Assembly: GCA_902614375.1 (NCBI GenBank)
Contig: CACMKZ010000010.1
Location: forward strand, 1-38,931
DNA from: an uncultured Alphaproteobacteria bacterium
GTDB lineage: Bacteria > Pseudomonadota > Alphaproteobacteria > HIMB59 > GCA-002718135
Length of the DNA: 38,931 nucleotides
Direction: 5' to 3'
Positions within the stretch are counted from its first letter, which is position 1; every line of letters starts with the position of its first letter. Below are positions 16,768 through 24,938 of this stretch, in pieces. The notes under the pieces were generated by a model that made no database searches, had not been told where the DNA came from, and saw only the letters and a program-made list of their open reading frames with translations. The translations under genes and the position numbers were made by a program.

Positions 16768-17730
16768 TTATTGCAAGAACTTATTATTTTTAAGGTCAGG
16801 GCAGTTTTTTTGCTGATGATTGTAATAATCATCATTATTGAAATCTAAATATATTTTTCCAGATTGTTTATGCATAATATCATTTTTATTATCAATCACA
16901 TGAAAGGATTTATTATTTTTTGCACAACTAGTAGGAAAACCTAATGCATGAATCATTTCATGCAAGATTGTTGCTTCTGCATCACCAAAAGTTTTATCAT
17001 TATTATCATTTAAATGATCTTTGTGAGTACAAGAGAATAACTTTTCATTATTTGATAAAATTAAATCATCACCAATATATTTTTTAAATCTAGAGTACGT
17101 GTAGTAAATTGCTATGTTTCCTTCAAATCGAGATTTACCACATATGTCATAATCAATATATTTTCTCTTTTCCCATCCTTCAAAAAAAATAATAAATTTC
17201 TTTGAAGAAAAATTATTAAATAGATTTCTATTATCATTAATGAGCTTTTCAATCTTAGTTGATACCTCAGTAATATTTTTTGATTTATCTTTATTATGTA
17301 GATCTCCAAACCAATCCATTGTTTTATTTACTCTTAAAAAAGTTATATCTATTTCACCATCAATATTCCTATCAAATATAATTTCTTGATTTAGAGTTTG
17401 TTCTTTTAGCCAATAATTAATTGCAACGAGAGAGGAGATAATTTTATCATTAATGTCATATTCTCGATCATCTCTTTCACATGGAAGTAAAAAAATAGGA
17501 TGGAATTGATATCCTTCATATAAATCTAGCTCATCTTTAAATGATCTATTTATTTTTTTATCAGTTTCATAGATGATAAAGTTTGTTTCAATATTATCAT
17601 CACAACCCTCTGGTAGAGGTATTTTTGGCGCAATAAATTTCCAATCCTCATTTATAAATTGAAGGAAAAAAACAAAAATAGATACAATGATAAAAAATCC
17701 AATAAATGGGATTAAAAAATATCTATGCAT
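16768..17730 (-). CDS. Membrane-anchored zinc metalloprotease-like protein (metzincin-type)
   Basis: A 320-residue protein with a single N-terminal membrane anchor (residues 5-25) and a periplasmic body. The zinc motif HEMIHALGF is at 257-265, with a possible Met-turn NDIMH at 283-287 about 20 residues later, as in metzincins. The usual third histidine at motif position 11 is a threonine; His277 between the two motifs could replace it. Six cysteines outside the membrane segment could form disulfides in the periplasm. No family name can be assigned with certainty. It converges with the MFS gene and diverges from the GMC oxidoreductase. Confidence 0.72.
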   Translation of the reverse strand: MHRYFLIPFIGFFIIVSIFVFFLQFINEDWKFIAPKIPLPEGCDDNIETNFIIYETDKKINRSFKDELDLYEGYQFHPIFLLPCERDDREYDINDKIISSLVAINYWLKEQTLNQEIIFDRNIDGEIDITFLRVNKTMDWFGDLHNKDKSKNITEVSTKIEKLINDNRNLFNNFSSKKFIIFFEGWEKRKYIDYDICGKSRFEGNIAIYYTYSRFKKYIGDDLILSNNEKLFSCTHKDHLNDNNDKTFGDAEATILHEMIHALGFPTSCAKNNKSFHVIDNKNDIMHKQSGKIYLDFNNDDYYNHQQKNCPDLKNNKFLQ

Positions 17731-17797
17731 TCAATTATTAGATTTATATAATAAAAATATATTCAACCCAAAACAATATTAAGATAGAAATTTATTA

Positions 17798-19405
17798 ATG
17801 ATAAAAAAATATGATTTTATAATTGCTGGCGGTGGAACATCTGGAATTATTACAGCAACAAAATTAATCGATCACGGTGCTTCTGTTTTAATTTTAGAAG
17901 AAGGAATTAGAACAAGTAATTTACTTTTATCGATGCCAGCTGGTTGGATTAAGGGATTAGAAAATAGTCCATTCTTAAAATTTTATGAGTCTATTCCACA
18001 AAAACAATTAAATAACCGTCAGCATTTTATAGCACAAGCCAAAACACTTGGTGGAGGTTCTAAAGTAAATGGTATGGTTTACATGCGAGGTAAACCATCT
18101 GATTATAATAAATGGGAGGAGGAGAGTGATGATAGTAATTGGAACTGGAATTCTTTACTCAAGCATTTTGTTAAACTTGAAGATAATCAACGTATTCAAA
18201 ATGAATATCACGGAAACAAAGGTAACTTAAAAGTTTCTGATCCTGGTTATATTGTAGAAGGTACAAACTTATATATCAAAACAATGCGAGCTATGGGTTT
18301 ACCTTATAATGATGATTTCAATGATGGTGATCAATATGGTGTTGGAACTATGCAATACACCATTGGCAATGGCAAAAGATGTGATGTGTACAGTGCTTTT
18401 TTAAAATCAAAAACTAATAATAAAAATTTAGAAGTCAAAACCAGTTCTATTGTAACAAAAGTTATACTTGATCAAAAAAAAGCAATTGGTGTTGAATGTA
18501 TATCAAATGGTAAACCAACTAAATATTTTGCGAATGATATTATTTTAACATCAGGAGCATACGTAACACCTAAAATTTTAATGCATTCCGGAATTGGGGA
18601 AGAAGAGCAATTACAACAATTTAATATTCCAGTAATTGAAAATTTAAAAGGTGTAGGTAAAAATTTGCAAGATCATCATGAAGTACCTGTTATCTCGAGA
18701 GTAAAACCTGGTTATAGTTATTATAAACAAGATGAAGGATGGCGAATGATAAAAAATGGAATTCAGTATTTATTATTTAATTCAGGCCCTGTTCGATCTC
18801 AAGGTGTTGATAGCTGTTCTTTTTTTAATCCAGAAAATTTAGAAGATAAAAAAGATCCTAAAATTAAACTGTATTGCGTGCCCATAATGTATACCGATAG
18901 AGATACAAAAGGCATAAAACCTGATCACGGTTTAACTCTTACATCTTGTCTAATGAATCCAAAATCACGAGGTGAGGTTAGAATTCAATCTTCCAACCCA
19001 TTAGATTTACCTCTTATTGATCCAAATTTCTTAAGTCATGAAGATGATATGAATGTTATGTTAAATGCTGTAAAGCTTGCAAGAAAGGTTATTCAAACAA
19101 AACCTTTATCTGATATTGTTTTAGAAGAAACAGTTCCTGGTCAATCGATTAATACAGATGAGGATCTCATTAACTATTCAAAAAAAATGATCAAAACAAA
19201 CTGGCATCCTGTTGGCACATGTAAAATGGGTAAAGATAATGATGATATGGCGGTATTAAATACAAAATTGGAAGTTAAGGGAATAAAAAATTTAAGAGTT
19301 TTTGATGTGTCGATGATGCCAACAATTGTCGGTGCTAATACGAATGCTCCAGCTATGGCAATAGCTGATAAAGCTACAGACTTATTATTGAGGTCAAACC
19401 ACTAA
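17798..19405 (+). CDS. GMC-family FAD alcohol dehydrogenase (choline dehydrogenase/AlkJ-like)
   Basis: A 535-residue flavoenzyme of normal length. The N-terminal dinucleotide-binding motif is IIAGGGTSGIITATKL, and the GMC signature ARTLGGGSxVNGMxYxRG-type segment is present as AKTLGGGSKVNGMVYMRGKPSDYN. The catalytic His is His470 in NWHPVGTCKMG, paired with the Asn region VGANTNAPAMAIADKA near residue 514. The family oxidises choline, aliphatic or aromatic alcohols with FAD. AlkB-like hydroxylase at 13555 makes a primary-alcohol substrate attractive, but choline is possible. It diverges from the metalloprotease gene across a 67-base gap. Confidence 0.93.
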   Translation: MIKKYDFIIAGGGTSGIITATKLIDHGASVLILEEGIRTSNLLLSMPAGWIKGLENSPFLKFYESIPQKQLNNRQHFIAQAKTLGGGSKVNGMVYMRGKPSDYNKWEEESDDSNWNWNSLLKHFVKLEDNQRIQNEYHGNKGNLKVSDPGYIVEGTNLYIKTMRAMGLPYNDDFNDGDQYGVGTMQYTIGNGKRCDVYSAFLKSKTNNKNLEVKTSSIVTKVILDQKKAIGVECISNGKPTKYFANDIILTSGAYVTPKILMHSGIGEEEQLQQFNIPVIENLKGVGKNLQDHHEVPVISRVKPGYSYYKQDEGWRMIKNGIQYLLFNSGPVRSQGVDSCSFFNPENLEDKKDPKIKLYCVPIMYTDRDTKGIKPDHGLTLTSCLMNPKSRGEVRIQSSNPLDLPLIDPNFLSHEDDMNVMLNAVKLARKVIQTKPLSDIVLEETVPGQSINTDEDLINYSKKMIKTNWHPVGTCKMGKDNDDMAVLNTKLEVKGIKNLRVFDVSMMPTIVGANTNAPAMAIADKATDLLLRSNH

Positions 19406-19437
19406 TTTTAAAGAAAATAGTAAATAATTAATATTAA

Positions 19438-19477
19438 TGGGGCAAAACTCCCTCAGTGGAGAGGGCTTTATACCCCA
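19438..19477. ncRNA. Compact imperfect hairpin, candidate structured RNA or terminator
   Basis: An outer stem TGGGG (19438-19442) pairs with CCCCA (19473-19477). Inside, AAA (19444-19446) can pair with TTT (19467-19469), and CCCTC (19450-19454) pairs with GAGGG (19461-19465) around a 6-base loop. It is by far the most GC-rich noncoding stretch nearby. There is no immediate T-run on the plus strand. It may be a terminator for the GMC gene or a leader element for the efflux operon; the identity is not known. Confidence 0.4.
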
Positions 19478-19487
19478 ATTCATTATA

Positions 19488-19517
19488 TTGTATCTTTTTC
19501 TTTTCTAAAACTATATT
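19488..19517 (+). promoter_or_regulatory. Putative sigma-70 promoter of the efflux operon
   Basis: A TTGTAT box at 19488-19493 and a TATATT box at 19512-19517 are separated by 18 bases. The -10 box ends 18 bases before the ATG of the adaptor gene, which has no convincing SD. AT-rich background makes chance matches common. Confidence 0.35.
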
Positions 19518-19535
19518 CGGCTTACATTATTAAAA

Positions 19536-21110
19536 ATGAAAAAATTTATCTTATTGATTTTTGTAATAATTATAGCGGGAGGAGGTTACTACTATTTCTT
19601 TGTGAGCAATAATACAGAGGTAGCAACTACCAGCTATGAATATATAAAAATAGAAAAAGGTAATATAAAGAAAACTGTTTCTGCTACAGGTAAAATTATT
19701 CCAACATCCACTTTAACATTATCATCAGAGATATCTGGAAAAATAGTTGAAATTAATAAAGACTTTAATGAACAAATAAAAAAAGGTGAAGTGCTAGCTA
19801 TCTTTGATCAAAACCCTTTTACTTTAAGCGTAAAAGAATCTCAAACTTCAGTAGACATATCAAAATCTAAATTAAAACAAAAACAAGCAAGTCTTGAAAA
19901 GGCTAAATCAGAATTAAACAATTCAATTGCAAATAAATACGGTGCTGAATCACGATTAGAGGACTCTAATTTGTATTTAAGTAAACTAGAAGAAAATCTT
20001 GAAGAACGTAAAGCTCTATTTGATAAAAAATTTATTTCTAAAAAAGAATTTGACGACACAAATTTTGATTATGAAAGTGCTATTATTCAAAATGCTACCA
20101 TCAAATCGGAAATATCATCTTTAGATGCAATTATCAGTTCACGAAAAGCACAAATAGAAATTATTAAAGCAGAGATTGAAGAAGTAGAAAAAATAATTCA
20201 ACAATCTGAATTGACATTAGAAAGTGAAAAACTAGACTTAACAAAAACTAAAATCGTTTCACCGATTGATGGTTTTATTTTGGATAGGCATATTAGTGTC
20301 GGTGATGTTCTTGGCGCTTATCAAAAAGATTCCATAATGTTTACTATTGCCGAAACACTGTCCAATATGAATATTGAAATATTTATTGATGAATCAGATA
20401 TTGGAAATATTCAATTAGATCAGGTTGTCGAATTTTCCACTGATGCTTTTCCTGATAGAAAATTAAATGCTACTATTAGCCAAATACGTTATTCACCAAT
20501 AGATGATCAGAATGTTATAACCTATGAAGTAATTGCTTCTTTTGATAATCCAGAAAATCTTCTTTTACCTGGCATGACTGCTAATGTTGATATTATTGTT
20601 CAAAATAAAGAAGAAGTTTTAAAAGTTAAAAATTCAGCACTTTCTGTAAAACTCAATCAAAAGCCTAAACAAAATTCAGGTGGAAGTAGATGGGGTGGGG
20701 GCGGTGCATCTCAAATGCAAGAAATTATGGCTCAAATAAACATGACTGCTGATCAACAAAACAAAATGAGAAGTGTGTATCCTAAATTAGGTAAAGTAAG
20801 AGGCTCTTTAGAAGCTAAAAACTTATCGCCAGAAAAAATAAGAAAAGAAATTCAGCTATATATTGAAAATGCATTAGTTGAATTATTAACTGATGAACAA
20901 AGAAATAAATATTTCTCCTTAAAAGAATCTTTAAACGTTAAAAAAGTATACAAATTAGTTGATGGTTCTCATGAACAGATTGATTTGGTTACAGGTCTTA
21001 ATTCTGGTGGCTACACAGAAATAATAAAAGGTGAGATTCAAGAAGGCGATGAAGTAATTTCTAAGGTTATCGTCGAAACGTCAGAAAAAAAAGCACTACG
21101 TCTATTTTAA
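19536..21110 (+). CDS. HlyD/MacA-type periplasmic adaptor with an inserted helical segment
   Basis: A 524-residue membrane-fusion protein of a tripartite efflux pump. Residues 4-23 are the membrane anchor. A split lipoyl domain (about 60-100 and 237-275) brackets a coiled coil (about 100-235), and a beta-barrel follows to about 355. Between barrel and membrane-proximal domain lies an extra segment, about 375-467. It starts glycine-rich (SGGSRWGGGG) and continues as helices containing MTADQQNKMRSV and LTDEQRNKYFSL, similar in pattern to the LTxxQ motifs of Spy/CpxP. The protein is about 130-150 residues longer than ordinary MacA. It is followed by ATPase and permease genes one base apart or overlapping. 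Confidence 0.92.
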   Translation: MKKFILLIFVIIIAGGGYYYFFVSNNTEVATTSYEYIKIEKGNIKKTVSATGKIIPTSTLTLSSEISGKIVEINKDFNEQIKKGEVLAIFDQNPFTLSVKESQTSVDISKSKLKQKQASLEKAKSELNNSIANKYGAESRLEDSNLYLSKLEENLEERKALFDKKFISKKEFDDTNFDYESAIIQNATIKSEISSLDAIISSRKAQIEIIKAEIEEVEKIIQQSELTLESEKLDLTKTKIVSPIDGFILDRHISVGDVLGAYQKDSIMFTIAETLSNMNIEIFIDESDIGNIQLDQVVEFSTDAFPDRKLNATISQIRYSPIDDQNVITYEVIASFDNPENLLLPGMTANVDIIVQNKEEVLKVKNSALSVKLNQKPKQNSGGSRWGGGGASQMQEIMAQINMTADQQNKMRSVYPKLGKVRGSLEAKNLSPEKIRKEIQLYIENALVELLTDEQRNKYFSLKESLNVKKVYKLVDGSHEQIDLVTGLNSGGYTEIIKGEIQEGDEVISKVIVETSEKKALRLF

Positions 21111-21111
21111 G

Positions 21112-21795
21112 ATGATTAATATCAATTCTCTCTCAAAAGAATACATCATGGGAGATAACAAGCTATTAGCGCTCGATAATATTGATCTTTCAATCAATGA
21201 AGGTGATTTTGTTAGTATTATGGGTTCATCTGGCTCTGGGAAATCAACCTTAATGAATATTATAGGATGTTTAGATGCGCCATCTAGTGGGGAATATCAT
21301 TTTAGGGATAATAATGTATCAACTTTAAATTCGAATAAACTAGCTGAATTACGTAACAAAGACATAGGATTTGTTTTTCAAAATTTTAATTTACTACCAA
21401 GATTAAACGCACAAGAAAATGTTGTGTTACCACTTTTATATTCTGGTAAAAATTTAAAAGAAAGAAATCAATTAGCGATAGAAGCGCTTGAAAGTGTTGG
21501 ATTAAAAGATCGTGTTCATCATAAACCTAATCAATTATCTGGTGGTCAACAACAAAGAGTATCTATAGCTAGAGCCATTGCAGGTTCTCCTAAATTAATT
21601 TTAGCAGACGAACCAACAGGAGCTTTAGATAGTAAAACTGGTTTAGAAATTATGAAAATTTTAAATGATTTAAATGCAAAAGGTATCACCATTGTTCTTG
21701 TTACACATGAAGATGACATTGCTAATTATGGATCAAGAATTATTAAGATGAAAGATGGTAAAATTTTAGAGGATAAAAAAAATGTCAATAACTGA
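21112..21795 (+). CDS. ABC transporter ATPase, MacB/LolD type
   Basis: A 227-residue nucleotide-binding subunit. Walker A is GSSGSGKST (about 38-46), the Q-loop is VFQNFNLLPRLNA, the signature motif is LSGGQQQR, and Walker B is LILADEPTGALDS, followed by the H-loop VTHE. The IGCLDAPSSGEY segment is typical of MacB-like ATPases. It starts one base after the adaptor gene and overlaps the permease gene by 14 bases, so the three form one coupled operon. In classical MacB the ATPase and permease are fused; here they are separate. Confidence 0.95.
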   Translation: MININSLSKEYIMGDNKLLALDNIDLSINEGDFVSIMGSSGSGKSTLMNIIGCLDAPSSGEYHFRDNNVSTLNSNKLAELRNKDIGFVFQNFNLLPRLNAQENVVLPLLYSGKNLKERNQLAIEALESVGLKDRVHHKPNQLSGGQQQRVSIARAIAGSPKLILADEPTGALDSKTGLEIMKILNDLNAKGITIVLVTHEDDIANYGSRIIKMKDGKILEDKKNVNN

Positions 21796-23008
21796 TCTTA
21801 TATATCTTTCACAAAAAAGTTTACGCTCCAACATTTTAAGAAGTATTTTAACGTCTCTTGGTATCATAATTGGTGTTAGCTCAGTTATTACTATGATTTC
21901 AATTGGCTCAGGTGCGAGAATTGAAGTTGAACAACAAATAGAAAGATTTGGATCGAATAATTTAATTGTTAGATCACAGAGTTCTTCTAACAGAGGTGTT
22001 TCGATGGGTGCTAATTCGGTTAACACTTTGACTTTAAAAGATATGGAGGCTCTTAAAGAAGAATTACCAGCAATAAAAGCTATCGCACCAAGGGTAAGTT
22101 TAAGTACACAAATTGTTGCTAATGGTAATAACTGGCTTGCTACTGTTACAGGAACAACAAATGATTATTTTGATTTAGGAAACTGGAAATTTGAAAACGG
22201 AAGAAGTTTTGAAGAAGAGGAGCTAGCTTCTGGCTCAAGAGTTGCCATTATAGGAAAAACAGTTCAAAAAAATTTATTTGATAATGATAGCCCAATTGAT
22301 GAAGTAATAAGAATTAATAAAGTTCCTTTTACAGTTATTGGATTGTTAGATGCAAAAGGTGGAACAGCTTGGGCTGATTTAGATGATACTGTTATAGTAC
22401 CATTAAAAACTGCTAAACAACGATTAGTAGCAAAAAAATTTCCAGGCGATCAAATTCGCAGCATGACCATTAATGTTAGATCTTCTGATTTACTTTTTAA
22501 AACAGAAAAAGATGTTGATACAGTTATGCGAAAGCTTCATAAAATTTCAGCTAATGGTAATCCTGACTTTGTCATTAGAAACTACGCACAATTCTTAAAT
22601 GCGAGACAAGAGTCTTCAAGAGTTATGTCTATTCTTCTAGCTACAGTTGCTGGTATTTCATTAATAGTAGGGGGTATAGGTATTATGAACATTATGCTTG
22701 TTACGGTTACAGAGAGGACAAAAGAAATTGGTGTCTGTATGTCTGTTGGGGCAAAAAAACGAGATATACTCCTTCAATTCTTAATTGAATCATTAATGAT
22801 ATCCCTTATTGGAGGTCTAATAGGGATTGCTTTAGGCTTAGGAGTAATATTTGGCGTCAGTGAATATTTTAAATGGAAAATGAGCCTTGATTATATGTCT
22901 ATCGTACTCTCTTTTGTTTTTTCATCGTCAATTGGAATTATATTTGGTTTTTATCCAGCAAGAAAAGCGGCAAACCTTAATCCTATTGATGCATTAAGAT
23001 ACGAATAA
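21782..23008 (+). CDS. ABC transporter permease, MacB/FtsX type
   Basis: A 408-residue type VII ABC permease. One N-terminal membrane helix (about 18-38) is followed by a large periplasmic domain (about 40-270) and three C-terminal helices. Signatures are the N-terminal LTSLGIIIGVSSVITMISIGSGAR, the internal VGGIGIMNIMLVTVTERTKEIGV and the final FGFYPARKAANLNPIDALRYE, all typical of MacB permeases. With the adaptor and ATPase it would drive efflux of a macrolide-like compound, peptide or lipid-linked substrate through an outer-membrane TolC-type channel, which is not encoded here. Confidence 0.94.
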   Translation: MSITDLIYLSQKSLRSNILRSILTSLGIIIGVSSVITMISIGSGARIEVEQQIERFGSNNLIVRSQSSSNRGVSMGANSVNTLTLKDMEALKEELPAIKAIAPRVSLSTQIVANGNNWLATVTGTTNDYFDLGNWKFENGRSFEEEELASGSRVAIIGKTVQKNLFDNDSPIDEVIRINKVPFTVIGLLDAKGGTAWADLDDTVIVPLKTAKQRLVAKKFPGDQIRSMTINVRSSDLLFKTEKDVDTVMRKLHKISANGNPDFVIRNYAQFLNARQESSRVMSILLATVAGISLIVGGIGIMNIMLVTVTERTKEIGVCMSVGAKKRDILLQFLIESLMISLIGGLIGIALGLGVIFGVSEYFKWKMSLDYMSIVLSFVFSSSIGIIFGFYPARKAANLNPIDALRYE

Positions 23009-23038
23009 ATTGAGGGCAAAATAATTATTACCCTCAAT
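23009..23038. terminator. Bidirectional terminator hairpin between converging genes
   Basis: Perfect 8-base arms (ATTGAGGG at 23009-23016 and CCCTCAAT at 23031-23038) flank an AT-rich 14-base loop. The hairpin lies immediately after the permease stop and 10 bases before the end of the converging small gene. Neither side has a long T-run, so efficiency is uncertain. Confidence 0.6.
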
Positions 23039-23048
23039 AAAATAAAAT

Positions 23049-23318
23049 CTATTCAACTAAAAAAACTAATTCTTGACTATCTAAATCAACACCTGCATCA
23101 GTTCTAAGTTTTGCTAATTCTGGATCTTGCATTGCTGCTTGCATTTTTTCCATCGATTCTATTTCTAAAACTTGATAAATTTTAGTTTCATCATCTTTTG
23201 GATGTCCATAAGCTAAAACTTTTATTCCATATTTTTCTCTATGTGTATCAACACTGAGAAAAAGATTTTTCCATTTTTTATATCCTTCTTTTAATTTAAC
23301 ATTCATGATTATTTTCAT
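23049..23318 (-). CDS. Small dimeric alpha/beta barrel protein (DUF3764-like), intact paralogue
   Basis: An 89-residue soluble protein. Its core reads KIIMNVKLKEGYKKWKNLF, then YGIKVLAYGHPKDDETKIYQVLEIESMEKMQ and LAKLRTDAGVDLDSQELVFLVE. The layout suggests a ferredoxin-like/ABM dimeric barrel, and I associate the GHPKDDxxKIYxVLEIES pattern with DUF3764-type proteins, though not securely. The SD is GGACG, 5 bases from the ATG. The frameshifted gene at 24575-24849 is a clear paralogue, with the same AYGHPK, VLxxESMExMQ and LRTxAGVDL blocks. It is the last gene of the minus-strand cluster. Confidence 0.78.
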   Translation of the reverse strand: MKIIMNVKLKEGYKKWKNLFLSVDTHREKYGIKVLAYGHPKDDETKIYQVLEIESMEKMQAAMQDPELAKLRTDAGVDLDSQELVFLVE

Positions 23319-23388
23319 AATACGTCCTTTTTTTCTATTTCTTTTAGCTGAATATATTAGTTTATATTTATTAATTACTTTTAGCTAT

Positions 23389-23712
23389 TTAATTTGCTTC
23401 TATAATTACTAAATTTCTCACAACAACATCTTCTTTATTGTCACCTAAAAATGCTAAAGCTTCTTGATATCGAGGATCATTGTAACCATCTATTGCATCT
23501 TGTACGCTATTAAATTCAACAACTGCTGAATATAATAAATCAAAATTCTTTTGAATATAGAACTTTGGCTCACTGCTAGCAGTAGGTACAAAATTTCCTG
23601 ATTTCTTTTCTGCTTCCTCTGCAACAATATTCATAAATTTCTCTAAATATTGTCCCCATTTTTCTTCATTTTTAATTTCTTTTACTTGTCCAACCCAATA
23701 TCCTTTTTTCAT
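23389..23712 (-). CDS. DUF1330-like small barrel protein
   Basis: A 107-residue soluble protein beginning KKGYWVGQVKEIKNEEKWGQYLEKFMNIVAEE, the usual opening of DUF1330 proteins (yW...v.V.D...y..Y). It continues with LLYSAVVEFNSVQDAIDGYNDPRYQEAL, which matches the family's E-F-x-S-x-x-x-A-x-x-x-Y-x-x-x-x-Y-Q pattern. DUF1330 belongs to the dimeric ferredoxin-fold group and has no settled function. A strong SD (AAGGAGG) precedes the ATG. It lies 24 bases downstream of the NTF2-like gene and is presumably cotranscribed with it. Confidence 0.85.
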   Translation of the reverse strand: MKKGYWVGQVKEIKNEEKWGQYLEKFMNIVAEEAEKKSGNFVPTASSEPKFYIQKNFDLLYSAVVEFNSVQDAIDGYNDPRYQEALAFLGDNKEDVVVRNLVIIEAN

Positions 23713-23736
23713 AAATCCTCCTTAAATTAAGTTTAA

Positions 23737-24057
23737 TTACATTTCTGTAGCGCCAGTCTCTGTTCTCCAAATTAATCCATCTTTTTTTAATGCAACCATC
23801 ATTAAAGCTTCTTTGTCTCCAGATGCATAAGTATTAAAACGATGTGTGACTAAAATTTCATCATTTTCATAAATACAACGAACTTTATCTTGAGTAATAT
23901 TATTGAACATTTCTAATGTTTGTTCTTCACTTCCTTCACTTGTTTTAAAAACTTTATTTTGCTTATGGCTAATAAATTCATGATCTTCATGAAAAAGAGC
24001 TCTGTGAGCTTTTGCATCTTTTTCTTCAAATGCTTTTTGTAATTTTTCAAATAACAT
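23737..24057 (-). CDS. NTF2-like (SnoaL-type) small protein
   Basis: A 106-residue soluble protein with the NTF2/SnoaL cone fold pattern: an initial helix (LFEKLQKAFEEKDAKAHRALFHEDHEFISH), then several beta-strands (VRCIYENDEILVTHRFNTY, EALMMVALKKDGLIWRTETGATEM). This fold hosts steroid isomerase-like enzymes and small-ligand binders; the residues here do not fix a reaction. SD AAAGGAG, 5 bases before the ATG. It lies between a DUF1330-like gene and an ABM-like gene on the same strand. Confidence 0.8.
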   Translation of the reverse strand: MLFEKLQKAFEEKDAKAHRALFHEDHEFISHKQNKVFKTSEGSEEQTLEMFNNITQDKVRCIYENDEILVTHRFNTYASGDKEALMMVALKKDGLIWRTETGATEM

Positions 24058-24175
24058 AAATCTCCTTTTTTTTTAGTAAAATCTAAAATTATAATTTTAC
24101 AAATTTATGAAGATTGTATTATTCAGTTAAATTAAATTTAAGTAAAAAAATTATTATTATAAATAAACAGCAATT

Positions 24176-24565
24176 TTAACTGAACTTTTCTGTTCTAATG
24201 TAGCCAACATCTGTTGTTTTAAAGTGCTTGAAGGGGACATTTAAAGCTTCAATTGCTTTAATAGTCTCATCGGTAATATTTCCGTATACTTCTATTTCAA
24301 ATTTATCTGCTATTTCTTGATGTTTTTCTACATAAGCTACAACAGGAGGGTTATTAATGTGATGAACCATTGCTTCACTGGTTCGGTAGACTTCACTCCA
24401 AGTAAATTCTAATGGATCTGTTGGATCTTGATCAAAAGTATGGATCAGCATATCTGGTTCTGATGCATTAACAGCGTCATCAGCTTCTTTTGCTATCTTG
24501 AGATACTCTTCAACCTTACCTTCTTTTACACGTATTCTCGCTATTAAAATAAAAGGATTAGACAT
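24176..24565 (-). CDS. Antibiotic-biosynthesis-monooxygenase (ABM)-type protein
   Basis: A 129-residue dimeric alpha/beta barrel protein. PFILIARIRVKEGKVEEYLKIAKEADDAVNASEPDMLIHTFDQDP and FTWSEVYRTSEAMVHHINNPPV match the ABM pattern: strand, helix, strand with a central His, then E-x-Y and A-x-x-x-H. ABM-fold proteins include cofactor-free quinone-forming oxygenases and heme-degrading enzymes, but most are uncharacterised. The start lacks an SD and lies 9 bases after the stop of the frameshifted paralogue upstream, so its translation may depend on coupling. About 118 noncoding AT-rich bases separate it from the next gene. Confidence 0.85.
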   Translation of the reverse strand: MSNPFILIARIRVKEGKVEEYLKIAKEADDAVNASEPDMLIHTFDQDPTDPLEFTWSEVYRTSEAMVHHINNPPVVAYVEKHQEIADKFEIEVYGNITDETIKAIEALNVPFKHFKTTDVGYIRTEKFS

Positions 24566-24574
24566 ATTATAATA

Positions 24575-24849
24575 TTAATTTCCACCCTTTAACATAATGA
24601 ATGTTTGAGTTTCAAGATCTACTCCTGCTTCTGTTCTTAATTTTACCATTGAAGGCAAATTCAGCATTTCTTGCATTCGTTCCATAGATTCAACTTGCAG
24701 AACTGTATAAATCTCATCTTTATTCTCTTTAGGATGTCCGTAAGCTAATACAGTAATCCATATTCTTGTCTTAAACTTTCGTTTTCATCAAATGCTTGTT
24801 TCCAATGTTCATAACCTTTAGTTAATTTTGCGTGTGATATAATTTTCAT
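24575..24849 (-). pseudogene. Frameshifted paralogue of the 89-residue DUF3764-like gene
   Basis: The minus-strand ATG at 24849 has a good SD (GGAG). The frame gives MKIISHAKLTKGYEHWKQAF and then DENESLRQEYG, but stops four codons later. In the next frame the homology resumes at once with ITVLAYGHPKENKDEIYTVLQ, then VESMERMQEMLNL, KLRTEAGVDL and a terminal stop at 24575. It aligns end to end with the intact gene at 23049-23318. The 275-base span is one base short of whole codons, so a single base was lost near 24757-24760 (GGATTACT where GGAATTACT would be read). It may be a real decayed gene or an assembly error. Confidence 0.82.
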
Positions 24850-24899
24850 AATTAAACTCCTTTCTTACAATTGAAATTTGTATTCTTTTAAAAACATTT

Positions 24900-24918
24900 G
24901 AGGGGAGTTAATCCCCTC
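24900..24918 (-). terminator. Hairpin after the SnoaL-like gene
   Basis: A perfect 7-base stem (24900-24906 GAGGGGA with 24912-24918 TCCCCTC) and 5-base loop lie 20 bases after the SnoaL-like gene's stop on the minus strand. A short T-rich run (GTTTTT) follows a few bases later. It probably terminates or attenuates transcription into the next gene. Confidence 0.6.
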
Positions 24919-24938
24919 TAATGAAATTTTTATAAAAT

